A stretch of DNA of 64,000 bases from Strigops habroptila (lineage: Eukaryota; Chordata; Aves; Psittaciformes; Psittacidae), in the NCBI RefSeq assembly GCF_004027225.2, contig NC_044288.2:5259719-5323718 (forward strand). Reading direction: 5' to 3'. A program made the translations under genes and the position numbers. Shown piece by piece: positions 1 through 11,482 of this stretch; the first letter of the stretch is position 1, and each line of letters starts with the position of its first letter. The notes under the pieces are model-generated. The model was given only the letters and a program-made list of their open reading frames with translations, searched no databases and was not told the origin of the DNA.

Positions 1-1910
1 TCCAAACTTGAATTTACTACAAGGGTCCACAGTTAGGAAAAAGACAAAGGATTTGGCACCTGAATTGAAGTGTAAAGTGAGTCAAAGGCAGAAATATGTG
101 ATAAAAAGCATCATGAGTCGGTTGTTTAATAAACCAAGCATGGGCTTCACAAGCCCCTGTGCTTTTCAGGCTTATTCTCTGAGACTTTCATCTTGGCCTG
201 AAGCAGAACTCCTCTGTGATTTTGCAGGGCCCAAGAGGCTACACGAGCACTTACCCGCTCAGAAAGAAACCCAACAACAGTCAGTAGTTGGATGTGTAGC
301 TCTGTTCCTAGCGCCCGGCTGTCTGCGCTCCAGTGTTTCCCTAGTGCTCTTGACTTTATCACAGCACTTGCCCTGTTGGGTTGCTGCTGAGCTCCCGGGG
401 GGCAAAATCTGCTAACCCTGTAGATGTGTGTCGCTTGGGGCACATCTGGCTGAGCAGCAGGGTTGTGCTTTCCCACAGTGTGGACAGAGTCAGCACAGGG
501 GCTGTTGTCTGCCCTCACAAAGGTGGGCACAAGCAGTGCTCTGGCCAGCTCTTTGCCACCGTGGTTTGCCCCTTGTTACTACCCCAGCCCCTTCTATTCC
601 AGCAGACCCTCTAGGGCTTCCTGCTCTGCACTTCATGCTTCCACAGAACGGAGGCTGTTCTCACCGCTCGCCCTATCTGCCGGTCCTGCGTACGTTTCAT
701 TTCAATCCTCCCTTCCTGCTTTTCCCCCCAACCCTTTCACTCCTCCTCCCTCCTTCCGTGGAAACAAGTCTACAGTAGGTGTCTCTTGAACTTGCCTGAA
801 CTCCTTGTCCCAAGCACCTTCCTGACTAATCCTTTCCAGATGTCCAGGAACTTTTATGTTTAGCAGTTTTGCTCAAGTTCCTATCCCTTCTCAGACAGAG
901 CAAACATTCGATTTCCTAATCCTATTGGAAAAATACGACTGATCACGGCCTTCTGAGAAGTCCTTGCTGCCACAAAATGCCACGTTTTAAGCACCACTGC
1001 AGCCTTCTACCCCTAACTGAGCACAACAGACACTCATAAATAGCACAGGAGTTTTGTTTTCCATAGCTGACTGTGCTCCATGGCTGTCTACAAAGGTTTG
1101 AAAACTCTCAGTACTGCATTTGTACCCAGCCAAGTGGCAGGGCTGTTGTCTTGGAATGAGGAGATGTATCCGATGTTCCTCTGATGGTGGCCCAGCAACG
1201 GAAAGCGAGTTTCTCTGCCCATCCTCTCATTTAGTTTCCAGCTTAACTTTGGTTTTGGGGAGGTGACTGTTACTTCAGGCAGGGGATAAGGTCAGTGGCT
1301 TCTTTTGCTCATGCTCACTGGGTGACCTGTTCGTCCTGTCTTGGTTGTGGAGTGTGGCAAGCTGCATGCAGCCTCATGGTTTGTGCATGAAGGTGGCATT
1401 CGGCATGGGCCTCTGGGGAAAAAGGTTCTCTGTTGTCCCAAAGTCCAGTGGGATGATGAGATTCGTAAGACTGGAAGCAATGCCTGAGCCAGTTTGCAAT
1501 CATCTGCCTCTCTAGCAGAGCCTCTAGCTTGTCCTGAAGTCATGTCCTATGGTCCTCCATGAACATCCAGTGGCTCTTCATCCTTCCTCACTGCACTCGC
1601 TGCGCAGCAAGGCTTGTGGTGTTTTTTGGCTATTGTAAAGAAGCTTTGGATTCTTCAGTGAACTTGGGGAAATCCCATCATTTTCCTTCCATTTTTCCTT
1701 GCTTCTGGATTCACCTACCATATTGATGTTGATTGCCAAATGGTGCTGGTAGGAGAGAGACCTTCCCTAGGTTCAGATTCTTGGAACAGTTCCATGCCAC
1801 TAGCAAAGCAAACCCCTGTGAGATTCCACACTCCTCCATCCCCCAGCCACAGCTGCGTTCCTCACTGCGGGCTGATATGGGATGTGCTCCCTTTTCTTTC
1901 TTCTCCACAG
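1..1910. other. Non-coding sequence upstream of the first candidate exon
   Basis: I see no repeat family, RNA gene or convincing exon here. Short open frames occur on both strands but none has an initiation context, codon bias or recognisable protein motif. If the candidate exons downstream are real, this is probably an intron or the 5' flank of that gene, because the first candidate exon begins with a splice acceptor rather than with a promoter. Confidence 0.5.
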
Positions 1911-1957
1911 CACAGACACCCCCACCTGGGGAAGGCAGAATGAAGAACACCAAGCCG
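1911..1957 (+). CDS. Candidate internal exon 1 of an unrecognised spliced gene (47 nt)
   Basis: The segment follows a strong acceptor: a pyrimidine-rich tract (CCCTTTTCTTTCTTCTCC) ending in ACAG at 1907-1910. It ends at a near-consensus donor, CCG|GTAAGT, at 1957/1958. After two leading bases the open frame reads QTPPPGEGRMKNTKP and ends on a codon boundary (phase 0). One other frame contains a stop. An ATG lies inside at 1940, so translation could begin here as MKNTKP with the rest as 5' UTR; alternatively this is an internal coding exon. Its donor phase matches the acceptor phase of the next candidate exon about 0.95 kb downstream. The peptide is short and low in complexity and I do not recognise it. 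A chance pairing of cryptic splice sites is a real alternative. The splice signals are seen in the sequence; the exon status is inferred. Confidence 0.33.
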
Positions 1958-2909
1958 GTAAGTCTCCTCACCACTCTGCTATGTGAGGAATGAATCCAAG
2001 AGCCTTTGCACACTATTAATCTTTTCCAATTCTTAAGCAAGCAAATGATCTCCTCCCGCTCCCATAAATTCAACCTCTCTCTCCCGCTTCCCCCCCCCTC
2101 CAGTGTTTGAACTGTTCGCCAAGAGCTTTATTAAAAACTACAAGATGCTGTTTTGTTCCTAACTGAATCCCAAACAACAGTGTTAGGTGGAGAAGAAACA
2201 TTTGGTGCAGTCAGCTTTAGAGCATTTTTGTGTATAGTCCGTAGCCACTTGTCAGCCAGAGACCAGATTCAGCTCTGCACTAAGCATAGTAGGACCTTTT
2301 CTCTATTCTCCTGAGCTTAGGAGATGAATTCAAGCTGGTCCAACCTCATTTCATAGAGCACCTGGCAGTGCTGGGTGTAACTCATAGGGCACAGCAGAAG
2401 GGATGCTCCCCCGGAGACGGCAGCGTGGTCCAGCAATGCTTTCCCCTGCCTCTGCGTGACCTGGCCTGTGGCTGAGCTTCAGAACGATGCTGCTGTCTGC
2501 AACATGCTGCCAGCCCCAGGAACAAACTGTGCTGTGCTGCTGCCAGGGACAGTTTTCCTGCTGTCCCCACTTCCTGCCCTTAACGGGGAGGTTCCTGGAG
2601 ATGCCACAGACCTTGTCCCCTTGGCATGGCCCCAGCAGTGTCCCCTCCATGGGAGGTGTGGAGCAGCAGGTATGGTCCCCAGCTTCTGCTGTGAGCAGAG
2701 AAGCTCCAGCCAGTGCTGGGAGGCCGAGGGTGGCTGTGGGGTGCTGGGACAGTGAGGACAGCAGGGTCCCGTGGAGCGTGGCTCTGTGCTGTGGTGCTGG
2801 TGAGGTGCACACCAGGGTCCCCGCCAGCAGCCGTGCGTCACCGCCATTCCTTGGCACCGTGTGTGATGTGTCACAGCCTTCCCTCTTCCGTTTCCTAATG
2901 TTCCCTCAG

Positions 2910-2969
2910 CCTGAAACCCATCAGCCAGTGCTGAGGGAAAAAACATTCGCCGAGGAAGCCAAAGCAGAA
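2910..2969 (+). CDS. Candidate internal exon 2 of the same unrecognised gene (60 nt, phase 0-0)
   Basis: The acceptor is strong: pyrimidine tracts, a branch-point-like CCTAAT at about -15, and TTCCCTCAG ending at 2909. The donor is GCAGAA|GTAAGC at 2969/2970, good apart from A at -1. The interval is exactly 20 codons. Only the phase-0 frame is open, reading PETHQPVLREKTFAEEAKAE; the other two frames contain TGA. That frame joins without a shift to the phase-0 end of the 1911-1957 candidate. The peptide is charged (Glu/Lys rich) and alanine-rich, as in a disordered or helical linker, and shows no domain I recognise. Agreement of splice sites, length divisible by three and frame makes this the best-supported exon in the window, but expression and conservation are not visible here. 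It could be a cassette exon. Confidence 0.38.
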
Positions 2970-3437
2970 GTAAGCAAAGCTGTTCCTTTGGCTGGTTTCC
3001 TTGCGTCTTGCTACTTCATTCGATCAAGAAGAACCCGCTCCTGCCTTGTGCACCTGAGCTGTGGGAAGGGACAGCAACAATAGCATTCTCCTTGCTCTCA
3101 CTAGCAGACAATCACATCCCTGTTTTGGGAATGAACAGGAATGATTCCATGACTCTGGAATAAATTCTTACATTTTTATTGCTTGTTGTGTCTGAGAAAT
3201 CAAATAACCACCATTCCTTCCCTTTCTTTGCACGTTACGCTCAAAAGTGGGCTCTGCCATCCCCCTCTCCTCATGGAGGAACTGAAATGACAAAGAAGTT
3301 TAAACAGAGCTTGTCTTGAAAACAAAACAGAAAACCAGGGGCTTATCCATCAGGAATTGTAAAGGTCTCCTTGATTTCCGCAGGCTGCACTGGTTGTTAG
3401 ATCAATGATGCATTAACTTGGTCGTTAGATCAAGGTC

Positions 3438-3466
3438 CAACAGACTGGGTTCCCTCCAGTCTGTTG
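3438..3466. repeat. Perfect 11 bp inverted repeat with 7 nt loop
   Basis: CAACAGACTGG at 3438-3448 is followed by the loop GTTCCCT and the exact reverse complement CCAGTCTGTTG at 3456-3466. A direct repeat of GTTAGATCAA lies just upstream. The hairpin is far shorter than a pre-miRNA stem, so I do not call an RNA gene. Confidence 0.7.
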
Positions 3467-5219
3467 CAATAACGGATTATCCCTGCCATTCAAAAACCAG
3501 GCCTAATTTGCCATCTATGACGATTTTCTTTTGCAATGAGTTGTAGTTGGCTTCTCTATGCTGTTTCATGCTCAAACAACCTTGAAATTTTCACTCATTC
3601 CCGGGCATTTGAAATCAACTTCTGCTTAGCAGCCATTCCCAAAAGGCTGGGGAAGAGGAAGACAGGAGTTTCATTCAGAAAAGTGTCTGACAGTGTGGTG
3701 TGTGGAGGATGAACTTGGGAATAGCAGTGCATAGGGCAGCAAGAACCTGACAATGACTAGAAATCCCTGCTGATGCCAAGGTTGAGACAGGGGAAGATGC
3801 TGAAAGTGGTATCCTGAGTGGTCCAGGTCAGTTCTCCACAAAGAGCTTTTCTCCGTTGAGGAATCTCCATGCCGTTGTGCAAAGTGAGGTGGTGGCTTTG
3901 CCAAGGAGAACTCTGTTTCATGGTGTGGCTTTCATACCTCTCTGCCCAAACAAACTCCAGGGCAGAGAGTGAGAGCAGGAAGATGGAGCTATGGAGTGTG
4001 GCTTGCACAAGGAATGCTTTTAAAGGTGATAAATCTACCAGTGAGTCAGATGTCAGCAGCAGGGGAGGGAGAAACAAGGGATGGAAAAGTCCAGATAACT
4101 GTGACAAGGAAAAGCAATCTGAAGCAGTTCTGGAGCCGGGGAGCCTGTGTCTGGAGCAGGGGTCTGGGGGGGGAAAAGAACAGTTCTCCTAATAACAAAC
4201 CTGAAAGCGAGTCCCTGCTGCCATCTGTGTTAGTCACATCTGCAGGAGTCAGGACTTCAGGTGGGCTGAGCCTTCCAGGGCAGCAGGGTCCAGGCAGATG
4301 CTCCCATTCCCATCCCACGTCCCCTGCCTGAGTCGTGGGGTGACATGGAAAAACCCCAGAGGCACCAGGGGAATAATCCAGCCCAGCTTTTGCTGGATGT
4401 GACTCCCCCAGTTCTAAAAAGGCTCTTTTTTTGGTCGAGTTTAATAAGATTAGTGTGTCAGCTCTGGAGATGTCAGCTTGCTGGCAGGTCTGCGTTCAGT
4501 AGTTCCTCACGCGCCAGGGAATGCTGTTGCTCATTTCACTGGCCTTGGCTTTGCTGGATCAGGCTCTTGCTTTGCTTTTCAATTAGCTGCATCTGCACAG
4601 CAGGAACAAGCTGGAGATGAGAAAGCCTGGAGAGGGGTGCAGGGAACTTCACCCATGTGGAAGGGAGCTCCCAATGCTCCCCGTGTTGGGAACGCTGGGG
4701 CTCTGCACCCAACCTGACCCTGGTTCCCACCAGGAGCCCCACCAGGATCCAGATTCCTTGTACACCTTGTTTTGCTGCTGGAGACTGTGTGTTCCTTAAA
4801 GCTCCAGTTTGGATCTGTGCTGACATTATTGAAGCTACTGGTAATAAAACATGTCACTACAGGGGCCAGGGCCACATCTGATCCTGTGAAGGGAAAGCGA
4901 AAAACCCAAACAAACCCCAAAACTCCAAAACCAAATGAAAGCCAACACATATTGACAGGAGGAATGGAATTCCAGGGATGCAGAACACTTGGTCCTGTGG
5001 CCCAGCCCTGTGAAGAGGCACCTCCCATGCAATAGGACAAGTGGCACACGGGAATCACAGCGTCCCGGTGCCACATCATCGTGCAAGTGTTGAACACTCC
5101 CAGTGCAACGAGCGACAAAGAAATGCTGTTGATGCCTCTGCCATCCCGTCAGGGATTAGTACATGCTGGAGCAATTTGCATGGGGATGAAACTTGGAAGG
5201 AAGGGCAATGCTGAGGGAA

Positions 5220-5435
5220 TACGGGATTATTTATTATTGCCAGTTGCAAGGGAACAGCAGCAGCCTCCAAGCTTGTATAACTCTGGAACATGCCTATTAT
5301 TAGAACGGAAAGTTAGCAAGCAATTAGCTAATTGCAATTCACATTGTCTGTTGGCAATTAGAAGGAGAACAGTTATAAACTCCAACAGATGGAGCTCAAA
5401 TGGGTCAGTCTTTCATTTATTATTTATTTTTTCCA
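5220..5435. promoter_or_regulatory. AT-rich block with clustered homeodomain-type motifs (possible enhancer)
   Basis: The block holds a perfect 16 bp palindrome, GCAATTAGCTAATTGC (5320-5335), with further CAATT/CAATTAG copies at 5333-5338 and 5355-5360 and several TTATTA/ATTTATTATTTATT stretches. ATTA/TAAT is the core recognised by many homeodomain proteins, and paired-class proteins bind palindromic TAAT half-sites as dimers. Clustering of this type is typical of conserved vertebrate developmental enhancers. Conservation cannot be seen in a single sequence, so the regulatory role is an inference. Confidence 0.28.
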
Positions 5436-7095
5436 TCCCCAAAGGGCATTCGCTATGAACTAAACTACGGGTTTGGACCAGGGAGTAGGGAAGAAAGCCA
5501 GACCTGTGAGTAAGTGTGTTGAAGGGGTCCCTGCAGACCACCTTGCTCAGCAGCAGCAGACCTGCCCCATGCTTGCGGGCAGTGGTTTAGTGGAGCTTGT
5601 CCTGTCCAGACTTTCCCAAATGGGACATCTTCAGAGCTGGAGAGCTCAACTAATTGCTCTGTGGTTTCATTCACTTACTCTGCTGTGGTGGTATTAGCAG
5701 CTAAAATACATATTTCTTCTTATCCATTTGTTTATGACTCTCTATACAACTTCAGATAATACGTTCTCTTCTTGACACAAATCAGTGGTGCCCTCCTGAA
5801 CCTGGTTTCTAAGCCTTTTGAGGTTATTTGAGGGATCTTCAGTCCCTGGTGAGACTGAGTCAGAAAAGGGATCTCTGCAAAGATTAACAGGGCATGAGGC
5901 AGTGCTCTGCTTCCCCTTCCAAGCCACAGGAGACATCAGCAAAGCGGTTCTCATGGGATAGAGATTATCTCATTGCTTTTGTTAGAAATACCCGAGTGAT
6001 GGAGCGCTGGAACATGAGTGATGGTGTGAAACGTGAGGCTTGGATTCAAGGGATCACTCAGTGCATGTTTTATGTTTAAGCCAAACACAGATATGCTCAG
6101 TACCTGGGCCCTTCCATTGTCCTCTGGATGAGTTCTATATTTTATGAGCAGTATTTTCAAGTGAAGCTGCAGATGGATGTCTACTAAATGGTTGAGAAAT
6201 TGTCATTTTCTGCTGACATATGTCAAGATCCAAGCTGCACACATACAGAAGGGTGCGTTTAAGGTTAGAGGTGGTCAGATTTGGCCTTAAAAATAAAGCA
6301 CCCCGGAAGGTATTCTGAGGCAAACATCTGGCTAAAGAAGCTCAAATCTACAGTCAGACTTTCTGTAGTCATGGAAGGAGCTTTGCTTTTATTTCCTCTG
6401 AATACTGGGGACACCAGCGACTCCAGCAAAGGAAGAACATCCCTGTTCCAGGTCAAGCTGGCACAGAGACAGCTGTGGGATCTGAAACAGATTAAGCCCA
6501 GCAATATGAATTTCATAAATAGTAATACAAACCCACTGCACACCTTGGGCTGATATTAACCAGAGGATGAGTTGGGATTCATCTTCGAGCGAATGCATTA
6601 TAATGAAATGGAAACATCAGGTTTTACTTATAAACCCCAGGTTTCCCATAGGAGGCAGTTTATGGAGTGACCATTTATTAAAGACAAATGCTATCATTTG
6701 AAACATATCTCACGTGGAGCAGGGGACTGGCTGATGCAGAGGAGCAGTAACTGGAGATGGAGCTTTGCATTTACAAGGCATTGTTTTAAACAGGCTCCTC
6801 ATGTAGAGGAACGTGTGATGATAGCTGCCGGGTGCCCGAGTGTCCACCGAGAGCCCCAGCCTCTGCCTCCCACAGTGAGCACAGCCCCACGAGGTGCTGA
6901 GTGCTGCGACCCAGGCTAAACATGCTTAACCTTAATATACGTTTGACAGCAGGCAGGAAGATAATCCAGTTATCTGGAGCCAGACCAGTCATGTGCAGGT
7001 ACAGGATGGGGGCCTGAGCTACAGAAGGGCTGCTCAGCCCTGGGATGCTGAGCTCTGCTCCCTAAATCCCCAGAAATGGGAGCTGTCTCTTGCAG

Positions 7096-7140
7096 AGCAT
7101 CTACCAGGGCTGGAAAGGACCATGTCAAGAGAAAAGCAGG
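7096..7140 (+). CDS. Candidate exon 3 of the same unrecognised gene (45 nt, phase 0-0)
   Basis: The acceptor is GTCTCTTGCAG ending at 7095, with a short pyrimidine tract (weaker than the two upstream candidates). The donor is AAGCAGG|GTAAGA at 7140/7141, a good match. The interval is 15 codons and reads SIYQGWKGPCQEKSR in the phase that continues the 2910-2969 candidate. Both other frames are also open, so the frame is not independently supported. The 4.1 kb gap to the previous candidate would be an ordinary avian intron size. I do not recognise the peptide. Short phase-0 exons fit an alternatively spliced gene encoding a disordered protein, but coincidence is quite possible. Confidence 0.22.
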
Positions 7141-7227
7141 GTAAGAGGATTCCTGCCGTTGTCCATGGATGGATACGTGTTGTTACCTCCTTCTGGGTCC
7201 CTGAGACTCTGGGATCTCTGATTTGGG

Positions 7228-7436
7228 GTCATGGAGGCCATAGAATCCCAGCCTGGTTTGTGTTGGAAGGGAGCTTAAAGCTCCTCCAGTTCCAACTCTG
7301 CCCTGGGCAGGGACACCTTCCACTAGAGCAGGTTGCTCCAAGCCCCTGTGTCCAACCTGGCCTTGAACACTGCCAGGGATGGGGCAGCCACAGCTTCTCT
7401 GGGCACCCTGTGCCAGCACCTCAGCGCCCTCACTCA
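7228..7436 (-). mobile_element. CR1 LINE fragment, 3' end, reverse orientation
   Basis: On the plus strand the element begins with the remnant octamer CATAGAATC. It then runs through GGTTTGTGTTGGAAGGGAGC and CAGTTCCAACT, the conserved 3' UTR block of avian CR1, into GGGCACCCTGTGCCAG and CAGCGCCCTCACTC. It is 5'-truncated, as nearly all CR1 copies are, and holds no reverse-transcriptase coding region. It carries the CACTAGAGCAGG and CCCCTGTGTCCAACC variants shared with the copies at 11.5, 40.8 and 42.6 kb, which places it in the same subfamily. Confidence 0.95.
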
Positions 7437-10400
7437 AAAAGCCTCAAAGAGAGGAGATCCTCCCCTTTCCCATCTGCTCCTTTTGAGGCATGCCAGCGTC
7501 AGCACGCACCAGTCACCAGCCTGATGCTCCTTTCATTTCATGAGTTAGTGATTCTGAGCTGCAGGGCGAATGTTAAATGTTAACAACTGCTGCTGGAGTC
7601 ACATCTGCAGGTAATTCTGCCTGTTCACCTGGAAAGAAACTGTTCATTTGATTCATTGAAAAAGTATACATTGCCTTTCTGAAATCCTTCTGGATAGACC
7701 TTGGCACCTCGAAAGGATGGTGCTGTTTATTCTTTATTTTCTAAGACAGAAGTCTAGGACAAGAAAGTCCTTCACAGGCAGTAGAAGGTGAAACAGCATG
7801 CCAATGGCATGCTTTCTAGAAGCATAAATCCCATTTGTTGCGTGTAGAAAAACTTTCTGTCCCAATGACATTTGCAACCATTTAATTTGAATAAATTCCA
7901 TTTTGGTGCTCCGTCCAGCTATAGTCTATCAGCCAAACCATTCATAAGGGACAGAATGTAAATCCTGCTTGTGCTTTCTCTCCTGCACTATCATCAGGGA
8001 TCTATCACACTAATGCCGCTGTTCCTTTTGCTTTCAGAGCTCCCAGAGCTCAACTGTTCAGTTCCTGGAGCCTGTGGGTTCCTTTTGGGTGGAAAGTGGC
8101 TCTGGAGCAGCAGGGGTTTGGGATCTCTCTCTGTTCTCCATCCTGGGTGCGGGGTGGGAAGGCAGACCCTGCTCAATAGCATGGCTGGGGGCTGCCAAGG
8201 AGGAAACATGGCCTGGAGCAGGTCAGGATTCTGCTCGTGGTGAAGATGCATGAGCAGGGACAGGGGGGAGTAGGGACAGACTGGAGTAGGGACACCCCAG
8301 GGTATGGAGAGCCCAAGGATGAGCTCTTAGGTCTTGTAAGAGGGTTCCAAGAGCCTTGTGTCCCTCCTAACCCCATGCTCTGCTGCCAACAGAAGCAAGC
8401 TTTTGCTGGGCTGAAGAGCCATCACTTGGCATCCGTTAATGAGGAAATCAAATCCTCTCCCACAGAACATCCCACAGATGAGTTGTTCCTGGGAAGGTAG
8501 CTGGGAGAAGGTGTCCGTCCATGCTGAGCCTGCCCGGCCCCTGCGCAGAAGGGAGTAAGCAGCAACCCCCTGAAAAGGCAAATTGTATCAAGGGATCTCC
8601 TAACTGCGTTATCCTCACAGCTCCACATCTGTCGGGGAGAGCAATGGGGCAGGGGAAATGCATTGCCTGCTTGCCTATAGAGCTCAGACAGGCTGGTGAC
8701 AGCTCGGCAATGTAAATGATGCATATTAAGCCCTAAATAAAGTGTGAGGAACATGTTTGGGATCAGTAAATCCATCCTGACACGAAGAAGCAAAGGAATG
8801 AAATCCCTTTTCCCAAACAGACTGGTAAATGGACTAAATGGAATCTAGTCCCACTGAAAAATGGAGATTTATGGTTGCGGCCTCCCTGCTCTGATCAGTC
8901 GGGATGCAAGTGAGCTTGCATCAGGCAATAGGGGCAGGGAGCCCTTGGGGAGGGTGAGGCTTGGCTCAGGAATGGGGGTCACATTCCCCCCTCTGAAATG
9001 CTCAGGTTTCATCAAACCACTTGGTCCACATGCATTTACAGCCGAGTTCATCCCATTTCCTGTCGCATTCTCCCATCAGCCATTTATCATCCCAAGGAGT
9101 GGCTGCAGTCAAATGTCCTCCTGACTTTCAACAGACTTTGTGGGCCTTTCTTCTCTGCAGAAGTGGTAGACTTAAGATAAGCCCAGGGTCTCTTAAACAT
9201 GAATAAACATAGTGGGTGTGATATGTTACAGGCTGTGTTATGAGAATCAGACAGCTAAGGGAACTATCTTTACAGCTCTGTTGATGCTGGAGAGTCCCTT
9301 GTCCTCAAAGGATGCCTGCTGGGCAGCTCAAGCACACTCACATCATGACTTTGGGAGGCAATAATCGAAGTACCTGAGCAGTCACATTGCAGGCAGCAGA
9401 GGAAGGAGGAGCCGAGGGGATGCTGCCGTCCAAGTCTGGGAATGAACAGCTCTGGGTCTGCTCCCAGGGAATAAAGACAGCCCCGTGCTTAATGGAAAAC
9501 ATGATCCAATCCAGCTTGCTTCTTTCCAGCAGGATTCCATGCCCGTTCCCTCTGCTGAGCCACCTGCTCCAGCAGATTCGTGGTTTCCAGGGAAAGCTTC
9601 CCAAACAAAGACAAGCACCTGCACAGAGCCTGCAGGCAGCCGCTGTCCCAGGCTTGTCCTCCCATGTGTGAAGGCCAGCACTGGCCATGGGAGGCTGAAC
9701 ATCATACCCCACATCAGCACATCCCTCCCTCCGCTGGAAGCCATCAAGTGCTCCTGGATCCCCCGGAACCAAAAAGTGAGGTCTCTGTTCCTGAAGAGCA
9801 TCTGGGTGAGGAATCAGTAGTGCTGCTAAGGCACGAGTCCCAGCAGAGGAGGTACATGGAGCTCTGTGTGCCCTGGACAAAGTCAGTCCTGTGCTGCCAG
9901 CCCTGCACAGAGAGGTGCTTGTGGCTGCTGTCTGCAGGGCTCTGGATATGAGCCACAGGGAACGGTTCTTTCTGGGCTTCATTAAGACTCTGAGTTTTTA
10001 ACCAGTTTGCTTTAAGTTTTTTGCTGCCCTTTCATTTGAATGGGGGCCAGAAAGGTGGGATCCAGATTGCAGGTGTTTTCCTCCTACCTCTACCTGTCTG
10101 GAGGCTGCTCTTCCTGGTCTTTGAGGTTATCTCGCTTTCCCCAGCCCTTGAGACCACGGTCTCCCTCCAGCTTGGGGTGCTGTGGGTCAGGCAGTTGTCA
10201 TCCCAGGACACGGGACCACGTTGCCAGCACGAGATGCAGGCTCAGGACGCGGGAGGCTGCCAGGACACCTCACCAGATGCACAATGTCTCTTTGTTCCTC
10301 TGAAAACCACAAAAGTAGTTTCTCCCTTCACAGTTCAGCGATGCCCAGACAAAGATGACGTGAAATCTGTGGGAAGACTTATTTTATTACAATATAGGAA

Positions 10401-11482
10401 TTCATAGAAACAGATGTTTAAACTTTGCTGTTGCTCCTCCATACGAGCACCAGTGCCCCTGCTCAGTGGAGCTGTTTGCAAGAGTATTTACAATGCTTTA
10501 AATGTCTCCATTGCTGCTTGGGTCTCCAAAAGCTGCTTGGAGTCAAGGCCAATGCCATAGGACCCCACGGAGAGAAGGTGGCGATGCCAGGGCCATGGAA
10601 GGGCAGCACAGTGCCCCTTGGTGACCCACCATGTCTGGCAGGAGTGGGGACAAGGTGCAGTCATACATGGTTCCCAGCCAGGAAGTCCTCTCGCTCTGTG
10701 GGAAGTGTTTAATAAACCATGTTCCCTACAGAATGTCCTCCCTCCATGCTGGGATACGGTGTCTCTGCTCCCATGGGGTTCCAGGGGTGGGCAGCGTCTC
10801 CATAGTCCCCTAAGAGTGAAACCCTGCGCCTGGTTCTCTGGTTTTCTCACTGTTTCTCACTGGGTTCAAAGGCGCCCGAGTCCCCGGCTGGAGCTGTTCT
10901 CTGGTGAGATCCATGCAGCCAGCAGCTGTTTTGCAGGAGCCTGGGATAGCCTTCCCAAACCCAGCCAGCATCTGTTAGTCAACCCGAGCACAGCGTCTCC
11001 GGGTCCGTAGGCTGGAACAGGGAAGCAAGGCTTACACGCACGTCCAGGCTGGCAGCGTTGTTTGTTTCCCCAGCATCCAGAATTTCATCTTTTCCACCTT
11101 CACGCTGCCAGCACAGCCCTTGTCCACTGCCCTGACACCTCCAGGGTTTATTTCAGGCTGAACCACGTTGCCTCCATATGCGCTCCTGCCACTGGCTGCT
11201 GGTTATTAAAAGTCGATGCTGTTGTTGGTCCTTCTTGCCTCCATTCAGAAGTTGGCGGTCTTTAAAAGCTCATTCATCTTAGACAAGCCTAGTGGCAATT
11301 ACAGCCTCCATCCCACAGGATCAGTTAACTCCTTCTCTCCCATTAGCCCAAGGTGCAGGGATCAGCAACAACACCTGGTTCTAATTAAAGCGATGCATGG
11401 AATCAAGGCACGTTCCCTGCATCACTTGCAATAGAGGTGGCTACGGAGAGAGGGAAGGCTGTGGAACTGCCCAGGGGCAGGA
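7437..11482. other. Unique non-coding sequence between two CR1 copies
   Basis: I see no exon, RNA gene or repeat family. The region contains a perfect 9 bp inverted repeat (7795-7813, AGCATGCCA/TGGCATGCT around one base). There is a C/T-rich stretch near 9.4-9.9 kb in which long but unsupported open frames appear on both strands. Confidence 0.5.

Larger units (their letters stand above)
2970..7095. other. Putative intron or non-coding sequence between candidate exons
   Basis: No transposon or RNA gene is recognisable. The interval holds a perfect 11 bp inverted repeat near 3.45 kb and an AT-rich block with homeodomain-type sites near 5.2-5.43 kb, both listed separately. The sequence around 3.3-3.6 kb and 5.7-6.6 kb is moderately AT-rich, with scattered short open frames only. 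Confidence 0.45.

Noticed and set aside
3270..3345. Possible second MIR fragment (GGAGGAACTGAAATGACAAA)
   Set aside because: Only one of the core blocks resembles MIR and the expected following block is absent.
3438..3466. Possible microRNA hairpin
   Set aside because: An 11 bp stem is too short for a pre-miRNA, and flanking sequence does not extend the pairing.
5174..5181. Octamer ATTTGCAT (also at 25193 and 36212)
   Set aside because: About two matches to an 8-mer are expected by chance on both strands of 64 kb, so three are not evidence of POU-factor sites.
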